Assembly (NCBI GenBank): GCA_040220875.1
Contig: JAVJVX010000005.1
Span: 709,665 to 773,664 of the forward strand
DNA from: Alphaproteobacteria bacterium
GTDB taxonomy: Bacteria > Pseudomonadota > Alphaproteobacteria > JAVJVX01
DNA length: 64,000 bases
Reading direction: 5' to 3'
The position numbers and the translations under genes are program-made. The notes beneath the pieces are model-generated. The model saw only the letters and a program-made list of their open reading frames with translations. It was not told where the DNA came from and did no database searches. Positions 44,476 through 54,466 of this stretch are shown here, piece by piece; the first letter of the stretch is position 1; every line of letters starts with the position of its first letter.

Positions 44476-46209
44476 ATGACTGCCCCTGCCGAACCTTTTA
44501 CCGGCAACAACGACACGGACCATCGAAGTCCACGCCTTTCCCTGAGCGACTGGCTGAAACTGGCCCAGGCCGCGCCGGCCCGGCTGACAGTTTCGCGGCT
44601 CTGGCGCAAGATGATGGAGCCGGCCTACGCCTCGCCCGTCTACGGCCTCCTGCTGATGGCCCGGCCGCGCAGCATCGAGACCGCGCCGCCCGACCCCTGG
44701 CCCGGCGACAGCGAGCGCGGCGCCGCCATCCTGCGGGGCGAATTCACCTTTGGCGGCCGGCGTTTCCGGAACGCGAGCGGTGCCTGGCCTCTCGCCGGCG
44801 TGGCGGCCATCGATGACGAAGCCGCCGCCCGGCTGCACAGCTTCGACTGGCTGCGCGACCTGCACGCCGTGGGCAACGATGTTGCGCGCAAACGCGCCCG
44901 CGCCCTGGTGGATGACTGGATGGAGCGATGCGGGAGCTGGAGCGCGCTCGCCTGGCGTCCGGACGTCACCGGGCTCCGGCTGGCGAACTGGCTGGCGCAG
45001 CATGACTTCTTCTGTGCCAGCGCGCCGGACGATTTTCGCCGTCGCTTTTTTCACAGCATCAGCCGCCAGACGCGGCACCTCACACGGGTGTTGCCGCGCG
45101 GGGCCGAAGGCAGCCAGCTCATCGCCGCCCTCAAGGGGCTGATCTATGTGGAGGCCTGCCTGCCGCTTGACACGCCCCGGCTCGACCGCGTGCGGCGCCT
45201 TCTGACCGATGCCCTGGAAGCGCAGGTATTTCCCGACGGCGGCCATGTCGAGCGCAGCCCGTCACAGCATCTCAACGTGCTGCGGCATCTCATCGACATG
45301 CGCGCCACGCTTGTCGCCGCCCGCGAAACTGTGCCGGAAGAGTTGCAATCGGCGATCGACCGCATGTCGCCCATGCTGCGGTTCTACTGCCATGGTGACG
45401 GGGGGCTCGCGCTGTTCAATGACAGCGTCGAGGAGGCGGCCTGGATCATCGATCTCGTGTTGCAGCGGGCCGAGGCGCGAGGCAAGCCCTTTGCCAGCGC
45501 GCCTCATACCGGATTTCAGCGTCTCGCCTTCAACCGCACACGCGTGCTGGCCGATACGGGCGCCCCGCCACCGGCGGGGGCCGATCATTACGCCCATGCC
45601 GGCACACTGTCCTTCGAATTCAGCGTCGGGCGTGAACGGATCGTTGTGAACTGCGGCGCCGGCCCCCGGACACCCGGCTGGCGTCAGGCGGCGCGGCGCA
45701 CCGCTGCCCATTCGACCCTTTCGGTGTGCGACGCGGACTCGAGTGACATCCTGCCCACGGGCGCTTTCAGCCGACGCAGCCGGATCACCCATCTGACACG
45801 CAACGACAGCGAGGATGGCGCCTGGCTCGAGGCCCAGCAGGACGGCTTCCGGCGCAATTTCGACCTCATGCATACGCGGCGGTTGTGGCTGGACGCGACC
45901 GGCTGGGATTTCCGGGGCGAAGACCGCCTCGAAGGCCCCGACGGCGCGCCCTTCGTCGTTCGCTTTCATCTCCATCCTCGCGTGCGGGTCTCCCTTTCCG
46001 AGGGCGGCCACGTCGTGCTGTTGCGCCCGCCCTCGGGCGCGGGCTGGCGGTTTCGGGCGAAGGGAGCGGATATCCGGATCGAGGAAAGCGTGTATCTTGG
46101 CCAGGCGGACCGCCAGCAGCGTGCCGAGCAGATCGTGCTGGCCGGAACCACGCGGCCGGGCGGCGCCGTGATAAAGTGGGCACTTCAGCGCGTGACGGAC
46201 AAGAACTGA
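44476..46209 (+). CDS. Heparinase II/III family protein
   Basis: A 577-residue protein. It has an N-terminal (alpha/alpha) toroid-type region and a C-terminal beta-rich Hepar_II_III domain (from about residue 340). Segments GGHVERSPSQHLNVLRHLID, FQRLAFNRTRVLADTGAPPP and AHAGTLSFEFSVGRERIVVN match the family. No signal peptide is obvious. In alphaproteobacteria such proteins are common in polysaccharide clusters and next to rpe-rsmB-purH; they may cleave acidic polysaccharide, but no substrate is known. Start and stop touch both neighbours. Confidence 0.88.
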   Translation: MTAPAEPFTGNNDTDHRSPRLSLSDWLKLAQAAPARLTVSRLWRKMMEPAYASPVYGLLLMARPRSIETAPPDPWPGDSERGAAILRGEFTFGGRRFRNASGAWPLAGVAAIDDEAAARLHSFDWLRDLHAVGNDVARKRARALVDDWMERCGSWSALAWRPDVTGLRLANWLAQHDFFCASAPDDFRRRFFHSISRQTRHLTRVLPRGAEGSQLIAALKGLIYVEACLPLDTPRLDRVRRLLTDALEAQVFPDGGHVERSPSQHLNVLRHLIDMRATLVAARETVPEELQSAIDRMSPMLRFYCHGDGGLALFNDSVEEAAWIIDLVLQRAEARGKPFASAPHTGFQRLAFNRTRVLADTGAPPPAGADHYAHAGTLSFEFSVGRERIVVNCGAGPRTPGWRQAARRTAAHSTLSVCDADSSDILPTGAFSRRSRITHLTRNDSEDGAWLEAQQDGFRRNFDLMHTRRLWLDATGWDFRGEDRLEGPDGAPFVVRFHLHPRVRVSLSEGGHVVLLRPPSGAGWRFRAKGADIRIEESVYLGQADRQQRAEQIVLAGTTRPGGAVIKWALQRVTDKN

Positions 46210-47450
46210 TGGTCCCGACGATCGACGCGGCCCGAGGCCGGGCACTGACGGTCATCTGTTTCGTGACGCCGGTCCTGGGCGTGGTCGCGCCGAAGGGGCT
46301 GGCGCCGTTTTTCGCACTCATGGCTCTGGTGGCGCTGCTTCTGCTCTGGCGCGCGCCGGGACCCCTGTTTCCCCGTGGCGTCATGGCTTTTCCGGCGCTC
46401 GTCTTCGCCCTCCTGCTCGCGAGCTGGGCCGGCTTCTCGCCCGTCTGGGCGCTCCAGCCCGTGGACGCCACCAGTGGCGCCGCGCGGCTTCTCGCCATGG
46501 CGATCGGCGGCGCCCTCCTCGTCCGCCTCGCCCTGCCGGCCGGCTTTGCGCCCGTCACCCTCCTCGGCCCCTTCGCGATCGCCGGATACTGCCTCGCTCT
46601 GGCCTTCACCATTTTCGAATACCAGACGGGCGGCGCATTCTACGAGCTCACGCACAGCGCCCTCATGCCGGTTTGGGAAATGGACTCTTTCCTCGACCGT
46701 GCCTTCTGCATTCTGACGCTCGGTATCTGGCCGATCCTGGTGGCTCTCGGCCGCCGGCGCACGGCGCAGCTCGGGCTGCTCGGGCTGACGGCGGGCGTGG
46801 TGTTTTTCGCCGCCAATATGGCGACGAAGCTCGCCTTCGCTCTCGGCCTCCTCGTCATGCTCGCTGCGTTCTGGCGTCCCGGGATGTCAGGCCGCGTGCT
46901 GGCCGGGATCGTGGCGGCGACCGTGCTTCTGGCACCGGTCGCGGTTGAGCTTCTGCCCTCACCCGGCACCGTGACCGGCGCGCCGGGCACGCCCGAATCC
47001 TCCCTCACCCATCGTCTTATGGTCTGGCACTTCGCCAGCGACAGAATTTCCGAACGCCCGGTGCTGGGCTGGGGCATGGATGCGAGCCGCCACGTGCCCG
47101 GCGCCTTCGCGGAGATCCGGCCGGGCGCGAATTACCTGCCCAACCATCCCCATAACGGGGCGCTTCAGGTCTGGCTGGAGCTCGGCGCGGTGGGCGCCGT
47201 TCTGCTCGCAGCCTTCCTCTGGTGCGCGGTGCGGGGCCTTGCCCGCGCCACGCCCGACGGCCGCGTCCCCGGCATGCTCGGGTTTCTCGCCAGCGCGTTC
47301 ACCATCGCGGGGCTTTCCTTCGGGCTCTGGCAGGGCTGGTGGCTTGCCACTCTGGTGCTGATGGCGGTGCTTGCGCTTCTGGTGCTGGGCCGGCGCACGC
47401 CTGGGCGCGAGGACGGCGCCGCGGATGATCCGGCGGCGGCATGGCGGTAG
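46209..47450 (+). CDS. O-antigen ligase / polymerase family membrane protein
   Basis: A 413-residue integral membrane protein with about ten hydrophobic helices. The ATG at 46209 overlaps the previous stop by one base (TGATG). A larger periplasmic loop around residues 265-320 contains LMVWHFASDRISERPVLGWG and LPNHPHNGALQVWLELG, the conserved Wzy_C/WaaL motif with the N-H-P-H-N signature. It ligates or polymerises sugars on the periplasmic side. Whether it acts as ligase or polymerase cannot be decided. Confidence 0.88.
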   Translation: MVPTIDAARGRALTVICFVTPVLGVVAPKGLAPFFALMALVALLLLWRAPGPLFPRGVMAFPALVFALLLASWAGFSPVWALQPVDATSGAARLLAMAIGGALLVRLALPAGFAPVTLLGPFAIAGYCLALAFTIFEYQTGGAFYELTHSALMPVWEMDSFLDRAFCILTLGIWPILVALGRRRTAQLGLLGLTAGVVFFAANMATKLAFALGLLVMLAAFWRPGMSGRVLAGIVAATVLLAPVAVELLPSPGTVTGAPGTPESSLTHRLMVWHFASDRISERPVLGWGMDASRHVPGAFAEIRPGANYLPNHPHNGALQVWLELGAVGAVLLAAFLWCAVRGLARATPDGRVPGMLGFLASAFTIAGLSFGLWQGWWLATLVLMAVLALLVLGRRTPGREDGAADDPAAAWR

Positions 47451-47457
47451 GTCAGCG

Positions 47458-48525
47458 ATGGCCTTGGACGTGACCGGAACCGACCCTGGCGGCCTTGGAA
47501 CGTCCGCATGGTTCGCCCTGCTGACCGTGTCGGCTTTGCTGGCGGCCTGGGCGCTGACCTGGCTGACCCAGTGGATCGCGGAACGGCGCGCCATTCTGGA
47601 TGCGCCCAATCATCGCTCGAGCCATATGCGCCCCACACCCAAGGGCGGGGGCCTCGCCATCACAGCGGTGCTGCTCACGAGCTGGGCGGGGCTGACCTTG
47701 TGGCCGGCGGCGGCGCTTGAGGTCGCGGCCTTCGATCCGCGCCCGGTGATCGCGCTCGCCGCCCTGCTCGCCGCCATGTCCTGGCTCGACGATCTGCGCG
47801 GCCTCAGCCCGCTTTTCCGCTTTCCCGTGCAGATCGCGATTGCCGCGCTCGGCCTCTCCTCCTTCCCCGAATCGGCGCTCGTCTTTCAGGGCTGGCTGCC
47901 GCCGTTGGCCGATCGCGTGCTGACGGTGATCGTCTGGGTCTGGTTTCTGAACCTCTACAACTTCATGGACGGGATCGACGGCATCACCGGCATCGAGAGC
48001 CTCGTCATCACGGGCGGGCTCTGTCTGCTGGCGCTGCTGGGCGCCGCCCCGGCAGCGCTGGGCTGGCTGGCGCTGTTCGCCGCCGCGGCAGTCGCCGGAT
48101 TCCTGCCCTGGAACTGGGCACCCGCGCGCATCTTCGCGGGTGACGTGGGCAGCGTCACCCTTGGTTTCGTCCTGGGCTGGCTGCTCCTGTGGCTCGCGGC
48201 CAGTGGCCAGTGGGCGGCGGCGCTGATCCTGCCGCTGTATTATCTGGTCGATTCGGGCACCACATTGCTCGCCCGCCTCGCCCGACGCGAAAAGATCTGG
48301 GAAGCCCATCGCGAGCACGCGTATCAGAAGGCCGTGCGCCGGGGCCTTGGCCATGACGGGGTGAGCCTCCGGGTGCTGCTGGCCGGCTTCGCGCTCGTGT
48401 GTTTCGCGGTCGTCGCGGCCGCGGGCGCACCCTGGGTTTCCGTTTTCTGCGCCCTGCTCGTCGTGGGAGCCCTCATGGCCAATCTTCTCAAGGGCCGCGA
48501 CATGCCCCCCGCGCGGGCGGCCTAG
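47458..48525 (+). CDS. WecA-like polyprenyl-phosphate sugar-1-phosphate transferase
   Basis: A 355-residue membrane enzyme with about ten helices that starts lipid-linked glycan synthesis by transferring a sugar-1-phosphate to undecaprenyl phosphate. NHRSSHMRPTPKGGGLA, SWLDDLRGLSP, NLYNFMDGIDGIT (catalytic aspartates) and GDVGSVTLGFVLG are the family motifs. The ATG at 47458 follows 7 bases after the O-antigen ligase gene. Probable sugar is GlcNAc or a related HexNAc. Confidence 0.9.
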   Translation: MALDVTGTDPGGLGTSAWFALLTVSALLAAWALTWLTQWIAERRAILDAPNHRSSHMRPTPKGGGLAITAVLLTSWAGLTLWPAAALEVAAFDPRPVIALAALLAAMSWLDDLRGLSPLFRFPVQIAIAALGLSSFPESALVFQGWLPPLADRVLTVIVWVWFLNLYNFMDGIDGITGIESLVITGGLCLLALLGAAPAALGWLALFAAAAVAGFLPWNWAPARIFAGDVGSVTLGFVLGWLLLWLAASGQWAAALILPLYYLVDSGTTLLARLARREKIWEAHREHAYQKAVRRGLGHDGVSLRVLLAGFALVCFAVVAAAGAPWVSVFCALLVVGALMANLLKGRDMPPARAA

Positions 48526-48531
48526 GCGATC

Positions 48532-49536
48532 GTGGCCCGCGTCTTCGTCACCGGCGCCACCGGTTTCATCGGCCGCCACCTCGTGCCGGCGCTGCGTGGT
48601 GCCGGCCATCACGTGACGGCGGGACTGCGCCGGCCGGAACCGGACACTCCTCCGCTCGCGGCCGATGCGACAGTCCTCGCGCCCTTCGATAGCGGCAGCG
48701 ACTGGTCCCGGATCCTGAGCGGCATGGAGGCGGTGGTGCATCTCGCGGGCCGGGCCCATGACATTCACGACATTCATGACATCCATGACGTTCGGGGCGA
48801 ACCGGCCGAGGCGGCGCTTCGCGCCGCCAATGTCGGCGCCGTTGCCGAGCTCGCCGGCGCGGCCGGCGAGGCGGGCGTGCGGCGGTTTATCCATATGAGT
48901 ACGGCCAAGGTCATGGGCGAGGTCTCCGCCACCCCCTTTCGCGAAACCGACACGCCGCGGCCCCGGGGCGCCTATGCCCAATCCAAATACGATGGCGAGA
49001 CGGTGCTCGCCCGGGCGTGCCGGCCGTTCCCCGGGATGGTGGTGACGGTGCTGCGCCCGCCGCTTGTTTACGGGCCGGGCGTCGCGGCCAATTTCGCAAG
49101 CCTCCTGCGCCTTGCGGGCTCGCCCTGGCCGCTCCCCCTCGCGGGCCTCACGAACAGGCGCAGCCTGATTTACGTGGCGAACCTGGCGGATGCCGTGCGC
49201 CGGGTAATCGAGCGCGCGCCGCCGCTTGGCGGCACGTTCGCCGTCACCGACGGGCCGGCGATGACGTTGGCCGAAATCATGGCCGGCCTGCGCCGGGCCG
49301 CCGGCCGGCCGGCCCGGCTTTTCACCTGTCCCCGGCCAGTGCTGGGACTGGCCCTCGATCTGGCCGGTCGGGCGATGGGCCGGCCCGGGCTCAGGACCCG
49401 GCTTCTCGGGCAGTTCGAGGTGGATGACAGTGCGTTTCGCCAGGCGTTCGACTGGCAGCCGCCCGTCGATCCGGCCACCGCCTTCGCGCACACGCTCTGC
49501 CGCCGGGGCGCCGCGATCGGCGCGGGGCCAGATTGA
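48532..49536 (+). CDS. NAD-dependent epimerase/dehydratase with in-frame HDI repeats
   Basis: A 334-residue SDR-type enzyme of nucleotide-sugar metabolism. It starts at GTG (VARVFVTGATGFIGRHLV). It has the Rossmann loop GATGFIGRH, an STAKVMGE segment and AYAQSKYDGE with the Y-x-x-x-K catalytic pair. Residues 76-87 are HDIHDIHDIHDV, encoded by four 9-base repeats after VVHLAGRA, a loop near the nucleotide site. The rest resembles UDP-glucose/GlcNAc 4-epimerases, though specificity is unknown. It lies between the WecA-like and WbpM-like genes. Confidence 0.88.
   Translation: MARVFVTGATGFIGRHLVPALRGAGHHVTAGLRRPEPDTPPLAADATVLAPFDSGSDWSRILSGMEAVVHLAGRAHDIHDIHDIHDVRGEPAEAALRAANVGAVAELAGAAGEAGVRRFIHMSTAKVMGEVSATPFRETDTPRPRGAYAQSKYDGETVLARACRPFPGMVVTVLRPPLVYGPGVAANFASLLRLAGSPWPLPLAGLTNRRSLIYVANLADAVRRVIERAPPLGGTFAVTDGPAMTLAEIMAGLRRAAGRPARLFTCPRPVLGLALDLAGRAMGRPGLRTRLLGQFEVDDSAFRQAFDWQPPVDPATAFAHTLCRRGAAIGAGPD
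48757..48792 (+). repeat. Four 9-bp in-frame tandem repeats in the epimerase gene
   Basis: Four near-identical 9-base units (CATGACATT, CACGACATT, CATGACATC, CATGACGTT) encode His-Asp-Ile/Val repeats. Because the unit is a multiple of three, slippage would change loop length without a frameshift. Confidence 0.85.
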
Positions 49537-49605
49537 CGACGACCCGCGCGAATCCCCTGTGGTAGGTTTGCGCCTGTCTCCCGTTAACGGCCAGAATCCC
49601 GAATC

Positions 49606-51522
49606 GTGAACAAGCTTCTGACCCGCGCCAACCTTGCCTTCCTGCATGACATTGTCATGGCGGCGCTTTCCTTTTTGGCCGCGCTCTACCTGCGGCTGGG
49701 CGACCAGATCTGGAGCTATGCGCCCGAGGTCATCTGGCAGGATGGACTGATTTTCGTGGTGGTCACGGCGATCGTCCTGCGTGCCAGCGGGGTCTATCGC
49801 GGTATCTGGCGCTATGCCTCGCTCAACGATCTGATGGCGATCGGGCGCGGTGTGACGCTGTCCATCCTGATTTTCGTCCCGATCCTGTTTCTGCTGAACC
49901 GGGGACAGGATTTCCCGCGCTCGGTCGTCGTCATCAACTGGTTTGTCCTGATCATCATGCTGGGCGCCTCGCGCTTTCTTTACCGCGCCTACAAGGACCG
50001 GCGCCTTGATCTCAAACTGGCGCTCACCGATATGCGTCGCGTACCGGTGCTGCTGATCGGCGCAGGTGACACGGCCGAACTCTTCATCCGCGATCTCGGC
50101 CGCGATCCCGAAGCCAGCTACCGGATCGTCGGCATCCTCGATGACAAGGGCGCGCGGGTGGGGCGCGATATCCACGGGATCAAGGTGCTCGGCACGGCCG
50201 ACGAACTCGAGCCGGCCCTGGCCAGGCTGGCGGCGCAGGGCGAAGCGCCCGAGCGGATCGTCATCGCCAACCGCGCCATGGACGGTCAGCGCATCCGGGC
50301 CATTCTCGACGTTGCCGAGCGCCGCAACATCCCGCTATCGCGCCTGCCGAGCCTGACCGATTTTCGCCCGGGCGGCGAAGAAAAGCCGGAGATTCGCCCC
50401 GTGGCCATCCAGGATCTGCTGGGCCGCCCGCAGGCCGTCCTGCATCGCGAGGACATGCGTGCGCTGATCGAGGGCAAGCGCGTGCTGGTCACGGGCGCGG
50501 GCGGGACGATCGGGGGCGAACTGGTGCGCCAGATCGGCGGCTTCAATCCGGCGGCCCTCCACATGCTCGATCATGGGGAATATCTGCTTTACGCGATCGA
50601 TCTGGAGATCGGCGAACGGCTGCCCGGTCTGCCGCGCCATAAAATACTGGCCGATGTGCGCGACGCCAATCGCGTGCGCGAGGTGTTTCAGCAGATTGAT
50701 CCCCAGATCGTGTTCCATGCTGCCGCCCTCAAGCACGTCCCCATCGTCGAGGAAAATCCCTCGGAAGGTGTTCTGACCAACGTTATCGGCACCCGCAACG
50801 TCGCCGATGCGGCGTTCGATCACGGCGTCGAGGTGATGGTGATGATCTCGACCGACAAGGCGGTCAATCCCGTCAACGTGATGGGGGCCAGCAAGCGACT
50901 GGCCGAAGCCTATTGCCAGGCACTCGACCGGGAGAACTCACCAACCCGTTTCGTCACCGTGCGCTTTGGCAACGTGCTTGGATCGACCGGCTCCGTCGTG
51001 CCGCTGTTCGAGCGCCAGCTTCACGCCGGCGGGCCGCTGACGGTGACCCATCCTGAAGTGAAGCGTTACTTCATGACAGTGAGGGAAGCGGTGGAATTGG
51101 TGCTCGAGGCCTCGACCCTGCGCTATCGCGAGAACATCAACAGTGGCAAGCTGTTCGTTCTGGATATGGGGGAACCGGTGCTGATCGCCGATCTGGCGCG
51201 GCAGATGATCCGCCTCGCCGGCCTGAGGGAAGGCAGCGACATAAGGATCGAGTATGTGGGTCTCCGTCCGGGCGAAAAGCTTTCGGAAGAGCTTTTCCAT
51301 TCGGACGAATCCCTCATGCCCACACCCCATGGCGCCATCCGTCTGGCCGCCCCGCGTGCGGGTGAATTGGCGCAACTGCGCGCGGGCATAGCCCGGCTGG
51401 AAGAAATGGCGCTCGCCTGGGACGACGCGGCGTGCCGCGCCACACTCGCCGAGCTCGTGCCCGAATACGGCGCGTCCGCGCAGGAACGCGAACAGAGCCT
51501 CGCCAGCGGACAAGGCGGTTGA
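49606..51522 (+). CDS. WbpM/CapD-type nucleoside-diphosphate-sugar dehydratase/epimerase
   Basis: A 638-residue membrane-anchored enzyme. It starts at GTG with four N-terminal helices, followed by a CoA-binding-like Rossmann domain (VLLIGAGDTAELFIRDLG) and a catalytic SDR domain (VTGAGGTIGGELVRQI, MISTDKAVNPVNVMGASKRL). The architecture and length match WbpM/PglF-type UDP-GlcNAc 4,6-dehydratases, which begin synthesis of deoxy-amino sugars for O-antigen, capsule or glycoprotein. It completes the surface-polysaccharide unit of this region. Confidence 0.92.
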   Translation: MNKLLTRANLAFLHDIVMAALSFLAALYLRLGDQIWSYAPEVIWQDGLIFVVVTAIVLRASGVYRGIWRYASLNDLMAIGRGVTLSILIFVPILFLLNRGQDFPRSVVVINWFVLIIMLGASRFLYRAYKDRRLDLKLALTDMRRVPVLLIGAGDTAELFIRDLGRDPEASYRIVGILDDKGARVGRDIHGIKVLGTADELEPALARLAAQGEAPERIVIANRAMDGQRIRAILDVAERRNIPLSRLPSLTDFRPGGEEKPEIRPVAIQDLLGRPQAVLHREDMRALIEGKRVLVTGAGGTIGGELVRQIGGFNPAALHMLDHGEYLLYAIDLEIGERLPGLPRHKILADVRDANRVREVFQQIDPQIVFHAAALKHVPIVEENPSEGVLTNVIGTRNVADAAFDHGVEVMVMISTDKAVNPVNVMGASKRLAEAYCQALDRENSPTRFVTVRFGNVLGSTGSVVPLFERQLHAGGPLTVTHPEVKRYFMTVREAVELVLEASTLRYRENINSGKLFVLDMGEPVLIADLARQMIRLAGLREGSDIRIEYVGLRPGEKLSEELFHSDESLMPTPHGAIRLAAPRAGELAQLRAGIARLEEMALAWDDAACRATLAELVPEYGASAQEREQSLASGQGG

Positions 51523-51578
51523 TCGCACGTCCCGCCCTCTCCATAAAAAGACATCGCACAATTTGAGGACGCCCGCCC

Positions 51579-53174
51579 GTGACCGACAAAACCACCACCA
51601 TCAACCGCGCCCTGATCTCCGTTTCCGACAAGACCGGTCTTGTCGAGCTCAGCCGGTTTCTGATCGCGCATCAGGTCGAGCTTCTTTCCACCGGCGGCTC
51701 GGCGCGGGCGCTGCGCGCGGCGGGCCTGCCGGTGACCGAAGTTTCCGCCCATACGGGTTTCCCCGAAATCATGGACGGGCGCGTGAAGACGCTGCATCCG
51801 CTGATCCACGGCGGGATTCTCGGGCGGCGCGATGTGCCGGGCCATGTCGATGCCATGGCCGCACACGGCATCACGCCGATCGATCTCGTGGTGGTCAATC
51901 TTTACCCGTTCGAAGCGACGGTGGATTCAGGCGCGGATTTCGATGCGTGCGTCGAGAATATCGATATCGGCGGCCCCGCCCTGATCCGGGCGGCGGCGAA
52001 GAATCACGGCGATGTCACCATCGTCGTGGACCCCGCGGATTACGAGGCTGTCAGATCGGAGATGACGGCCAATCAGGGGGCGACGACCGCCGGGCTGCGT
52101 CGCCGGCTGGCGCGCAAGGCCTATGCCCGCACCGCCGCCTATGACGCGGCGATTTCGGGCTGGCTGGCGGGCGAGCTGGGCGAGGCCTGGCCCGAACGCC
52201 TGACGGTCACCGGCGAGCGGGCCGAAATATTGCGCTATGGCGAAAACCCCCACCAGTCGGCAGCGTTTTACCGCGCGATCGAACCTGGGCACGCGCCGCG
52301 CCCCGGCGTTGCCACCGCGCGCCAGCTTCAGGGCAAGGCGCTCAGCTACAACAATCTGAACGACACCGATGCCGCCTTCGAACTGGTGGCGGAATTCGAA
52401 GCCCCTACCGTTGCCATCATCAAGCATGCCAACCCGTCCGGCGTCGCCAGCGCCGACACGCTCGCCGCCGCCTATGCGCGCGCGCTTGCCTGCGATCCGG
52501 TCAGCGCGTTTGGCGGGATCATCGCGGTTAACCGCGCCCTCGATGGCGAGACAGCCGAGAAAATATCCACGCTCTTCGCCGAGGTGGTGATCGCCCCCGA
52601 GATCAGTGCCGAGGCGGCCGAAATTCTGGCCGCGAAAAAAAACCTGCGCGTGCTGGAAACCGGCGCCCTTCCGGATCCCGCCGCCGGCGGGATGACGGTG
52701 CGCACGCTGGCCGGCGGCTTTCTGGTTCAGGGGCGGGACAATGGCCGGGTGACGGCAGGGGATCTCAAGGTCGTCACCCGACGCGCCCCCGATGCCCACG
52801 AGATGGCCGATCTGCTGATGGCGTTCCGGATTGCCAAACACGTCAAGTCGAACGCCATCGTTTATGTCAGGGACGGCGCCAGTGTCGGCATCGGTGCCGG
52901 GCAGATGAGCCGCGTGGACTCGTCACGCATCGCGGCCCGCAAGGCTGAGGACGCCGCCCGCGAGGCCGGGCTCGCGACGCCCCTCACCCGGGGTTCCGTG
53001 GTGGCTTCGGACGCGTTTTTTCCGTTTCCGGACGGGCTTCTGGCCGCGGCCGAGGCGGGCGCGACGGCGGTCATCCAGCCAGGCGGCTCGGTGCGCGACA
53101 ATGAGGTGATTGCGGCCGCCGACGAGGCCGGCCTCGCCATGGTCTTTACCGGGATGCGTCACTTCCGCCACTAG
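51579..53174 (+). CDS. purH: Bifunctional AICAR transformylase / IMP cyclohydrolase
   Basis: A 531-residue enzyme for the last two steps of IMP synthesis. It starts at GTG with GAGGA at 51564-51568. The N-terminal IMP cyclohydrolase domain shows [32 protein letters not shown] and [15 protein letters not shown]; the transformylase domain has [26 protein letters not shown] and [17 protein letters not shown]. Its last 29 bases overlap the convergent transporter gene. Confidence 0.97.
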   Translation: MTDKTTTINRALISVSDKTGLVELSRFLIAHQVELLSTGGSARALRAAGLPVTEVSAHTGFPEIMDGRVKTLHPLIHGGILGRRDVPGHVDAMAAHGITPIDLVVVNLYPFEATVDSGADFDACVENIDIGGPALIRAAAKNHGDVTIVVDPADYEAVRSEMTANQGATTAGLRRRLARKAYARTAAYDAAISGWLAGELGEAWPERLTVTGERAEILRYGENPHQSAAFYRAIEPGHAPRPGVATARQLQGKALSYNNLNDTDAAFELVAEFEAPTVAIIKHANPSGVASADTLAAAYARALACDPVSAFGGIIAVNRALDGETAEKISTLFAEVVIAPEISAEAAEILAAKKNLRVLETGALPDPAAGGMTVRTLAGGFLVQGRDNGRVTAGDLKVVTRRAPDAHEMADLLMAFRIAKHVKSNAIVYVRDGASVGIGAGQMSRVDSSRIAARKAEDAAREAGLATPLTRGSVVASDAFFPFPDGLLAAAEAGATAVIQPGGSVRDNEVIAAADEAGLAMVFTGMRHFRH

Positions 53175-54456
53175 CGGCGCCGGCTTGAGGCGCGCGGACC
53201 GTCGTCAGGATGATGGCACCGGCCGCGATCAGCAGCACCACCATCGCCATTCCTGCGCGCTGGCTGTCGAACAGCCCCGTAGCCCAGGCGAGAAGGGCGG
53301 GCCCCAGGAACGCCGTGACCTTGCCCGAGAGAGCGTAGAGGCCGAACATCTCGGTGCGCAGGTCAGGCGGCGCGAGATGACCCATGAAGGACCGGCTGCC
53401 GGCCTGAACCGGGCCGAAGAACACCGAAAGTGCCAGGCCGAACACCCAGAACAGCGTGGTCGAGGTGACGAAGAGAAGCGGCGTGCCGAAGGCGATCATC
53501 GCGCCGAGACCCAGCAGCACGGTGCGCTTCGAGCCAAGCCAGTCATCGACCCAGGCGAAGGCCGCGGCGCCGAGCCCGGCGGCCACGTTGAGGGCGATGC
53601 CGAACAGAATGACCTGATCGATGGACATGCCGAACGTGCCCGCCGCATACACGCCACCGAAAGAGAAGAGCGTATTCAGCCCGTCGATATAGAACATCCG
53701 CGAGATCAGGTAACGGGCGATGTTGGCGTTGGCCTTTTCGCGCACATTGCGCACTGTCCGCCAGAGTTGCGCGAGGCCGGTGCGCACCGCGACCGGAAGG
53801 GAGGGCACATCGCCGTTCGCCGGCCGGTCGGGCACCAGCACGAAAATCGGCAGCGAGAACAGCGCAAACCAGAGCGCCACCAGTATCGTCGTCGCCCTGA
53901 TATGTTCGGCGCTTTCCCGGGCCAGGCCGAAAGGCGGCGGGTCGGCCTGGATGAGGCCGAAAAGGGCGATCACCAGACAGCAGAGGCCGCCCAGATAGCC
54001 GAGCCCCCAGCCCCAGCCGGACCAGCGGCCGAGCCGCCCCGGCGGGGCGAGTTCGGGCAGCATGGCGTTATAGAAAACGAGCGAAAGTTCGAATCCGAGC
54101 GTGCCGAGGCCGACCAGGATCAGGGCCGGCCAGATCGCCGAGGGATCGGGTGTCACGAACCACAAGAGGGCAGCGCAGGCGACGGCAAGCGCCGTGAAGA
54201 GGGCGAGGGAGGATTTGCGCGGCCCTCTTGCGTCGCTGATCGCGCCCATGATGGGCGCCAGCACCGCGATCGCCACGCCGCTGACGGCCAGCGTGTTCCC
54301 CCACATCACCGTGCCTGTGGTCTTGTCCGGCGCGACGGCGGTGGTGAAATATGTCGCGAAAATGAAGGTCGAGATGATGGTGGGGAAGGCCGAGTTGGCC
54401 CAATCGTAAAGACACCAGGCAATGAGCGCTTTTCGGGGTTCCCGGGGATGGGCCAA
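53146..54456 (-). CDS. UMF1-type MFS transporter
   Basis: A 436-residue membrane protein of about twelve helices. It is counted from a TTG that yields [35 protein letters not shown] at the N-terminus is the mark of the UMF1/Atg22-like major facilitator subfamily. [16 protein letters not shown] is the MFS loop between helices 2 and 3. Substrate is unknown; eukaryotic Atg22 exports amino acids from the vacuole. The gene follows the NAD-glutamate dehydrogenase gene by 10 bases in the same direction and could be cotranscribed with it. Confidence 0.85.
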   Translation of the reverse strand: MAHPREPRKALIAWCLYDWANSAFPTIISTFIFATYFTTAVAPDKTTGTVMWGNTLAVSGVAIAVLAPIMGAISDARGPRKSSLALFTALAVACAALLWFVTPDPSAIWPALILVGLGTLGFELSLVFYNAMLPELAPPGRLGRWSGWGWGLGYLGGLCCLVIALFGLIQADPPPFGLARESAEHIRATTILVALWFALFSLPIFVLVPDRPANGDVPSLPVAVRTGLAQLWRTVRNVREKANANIARYLISRMFYIDGLNTLFSFGGVYAAGTFGMSIDQVILFGIALNVAAGLGAAAFAWVDDWLGSKRTVLLGLGAMIAFGTPLLFVTSTTLFWVFGLALSVFFGPVQAGSRSFMGHLAPPDLRTEMFGLYALSGKVTAFLGPALLAWATGLFDSQRAGMAMVVLLIAAGAIILTTVRAPQAGAASGGSDASR

Positions 54457-54466
54457 GGGGGGCGGC

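Noticed and set aside
47452-50175. Open frame of 907 codons on the minus strand
   Set aside because: It is antisense to the WecA-like, epimerase and WbpM-like genes, all with strong motifs; it is a GC-driven shadow.
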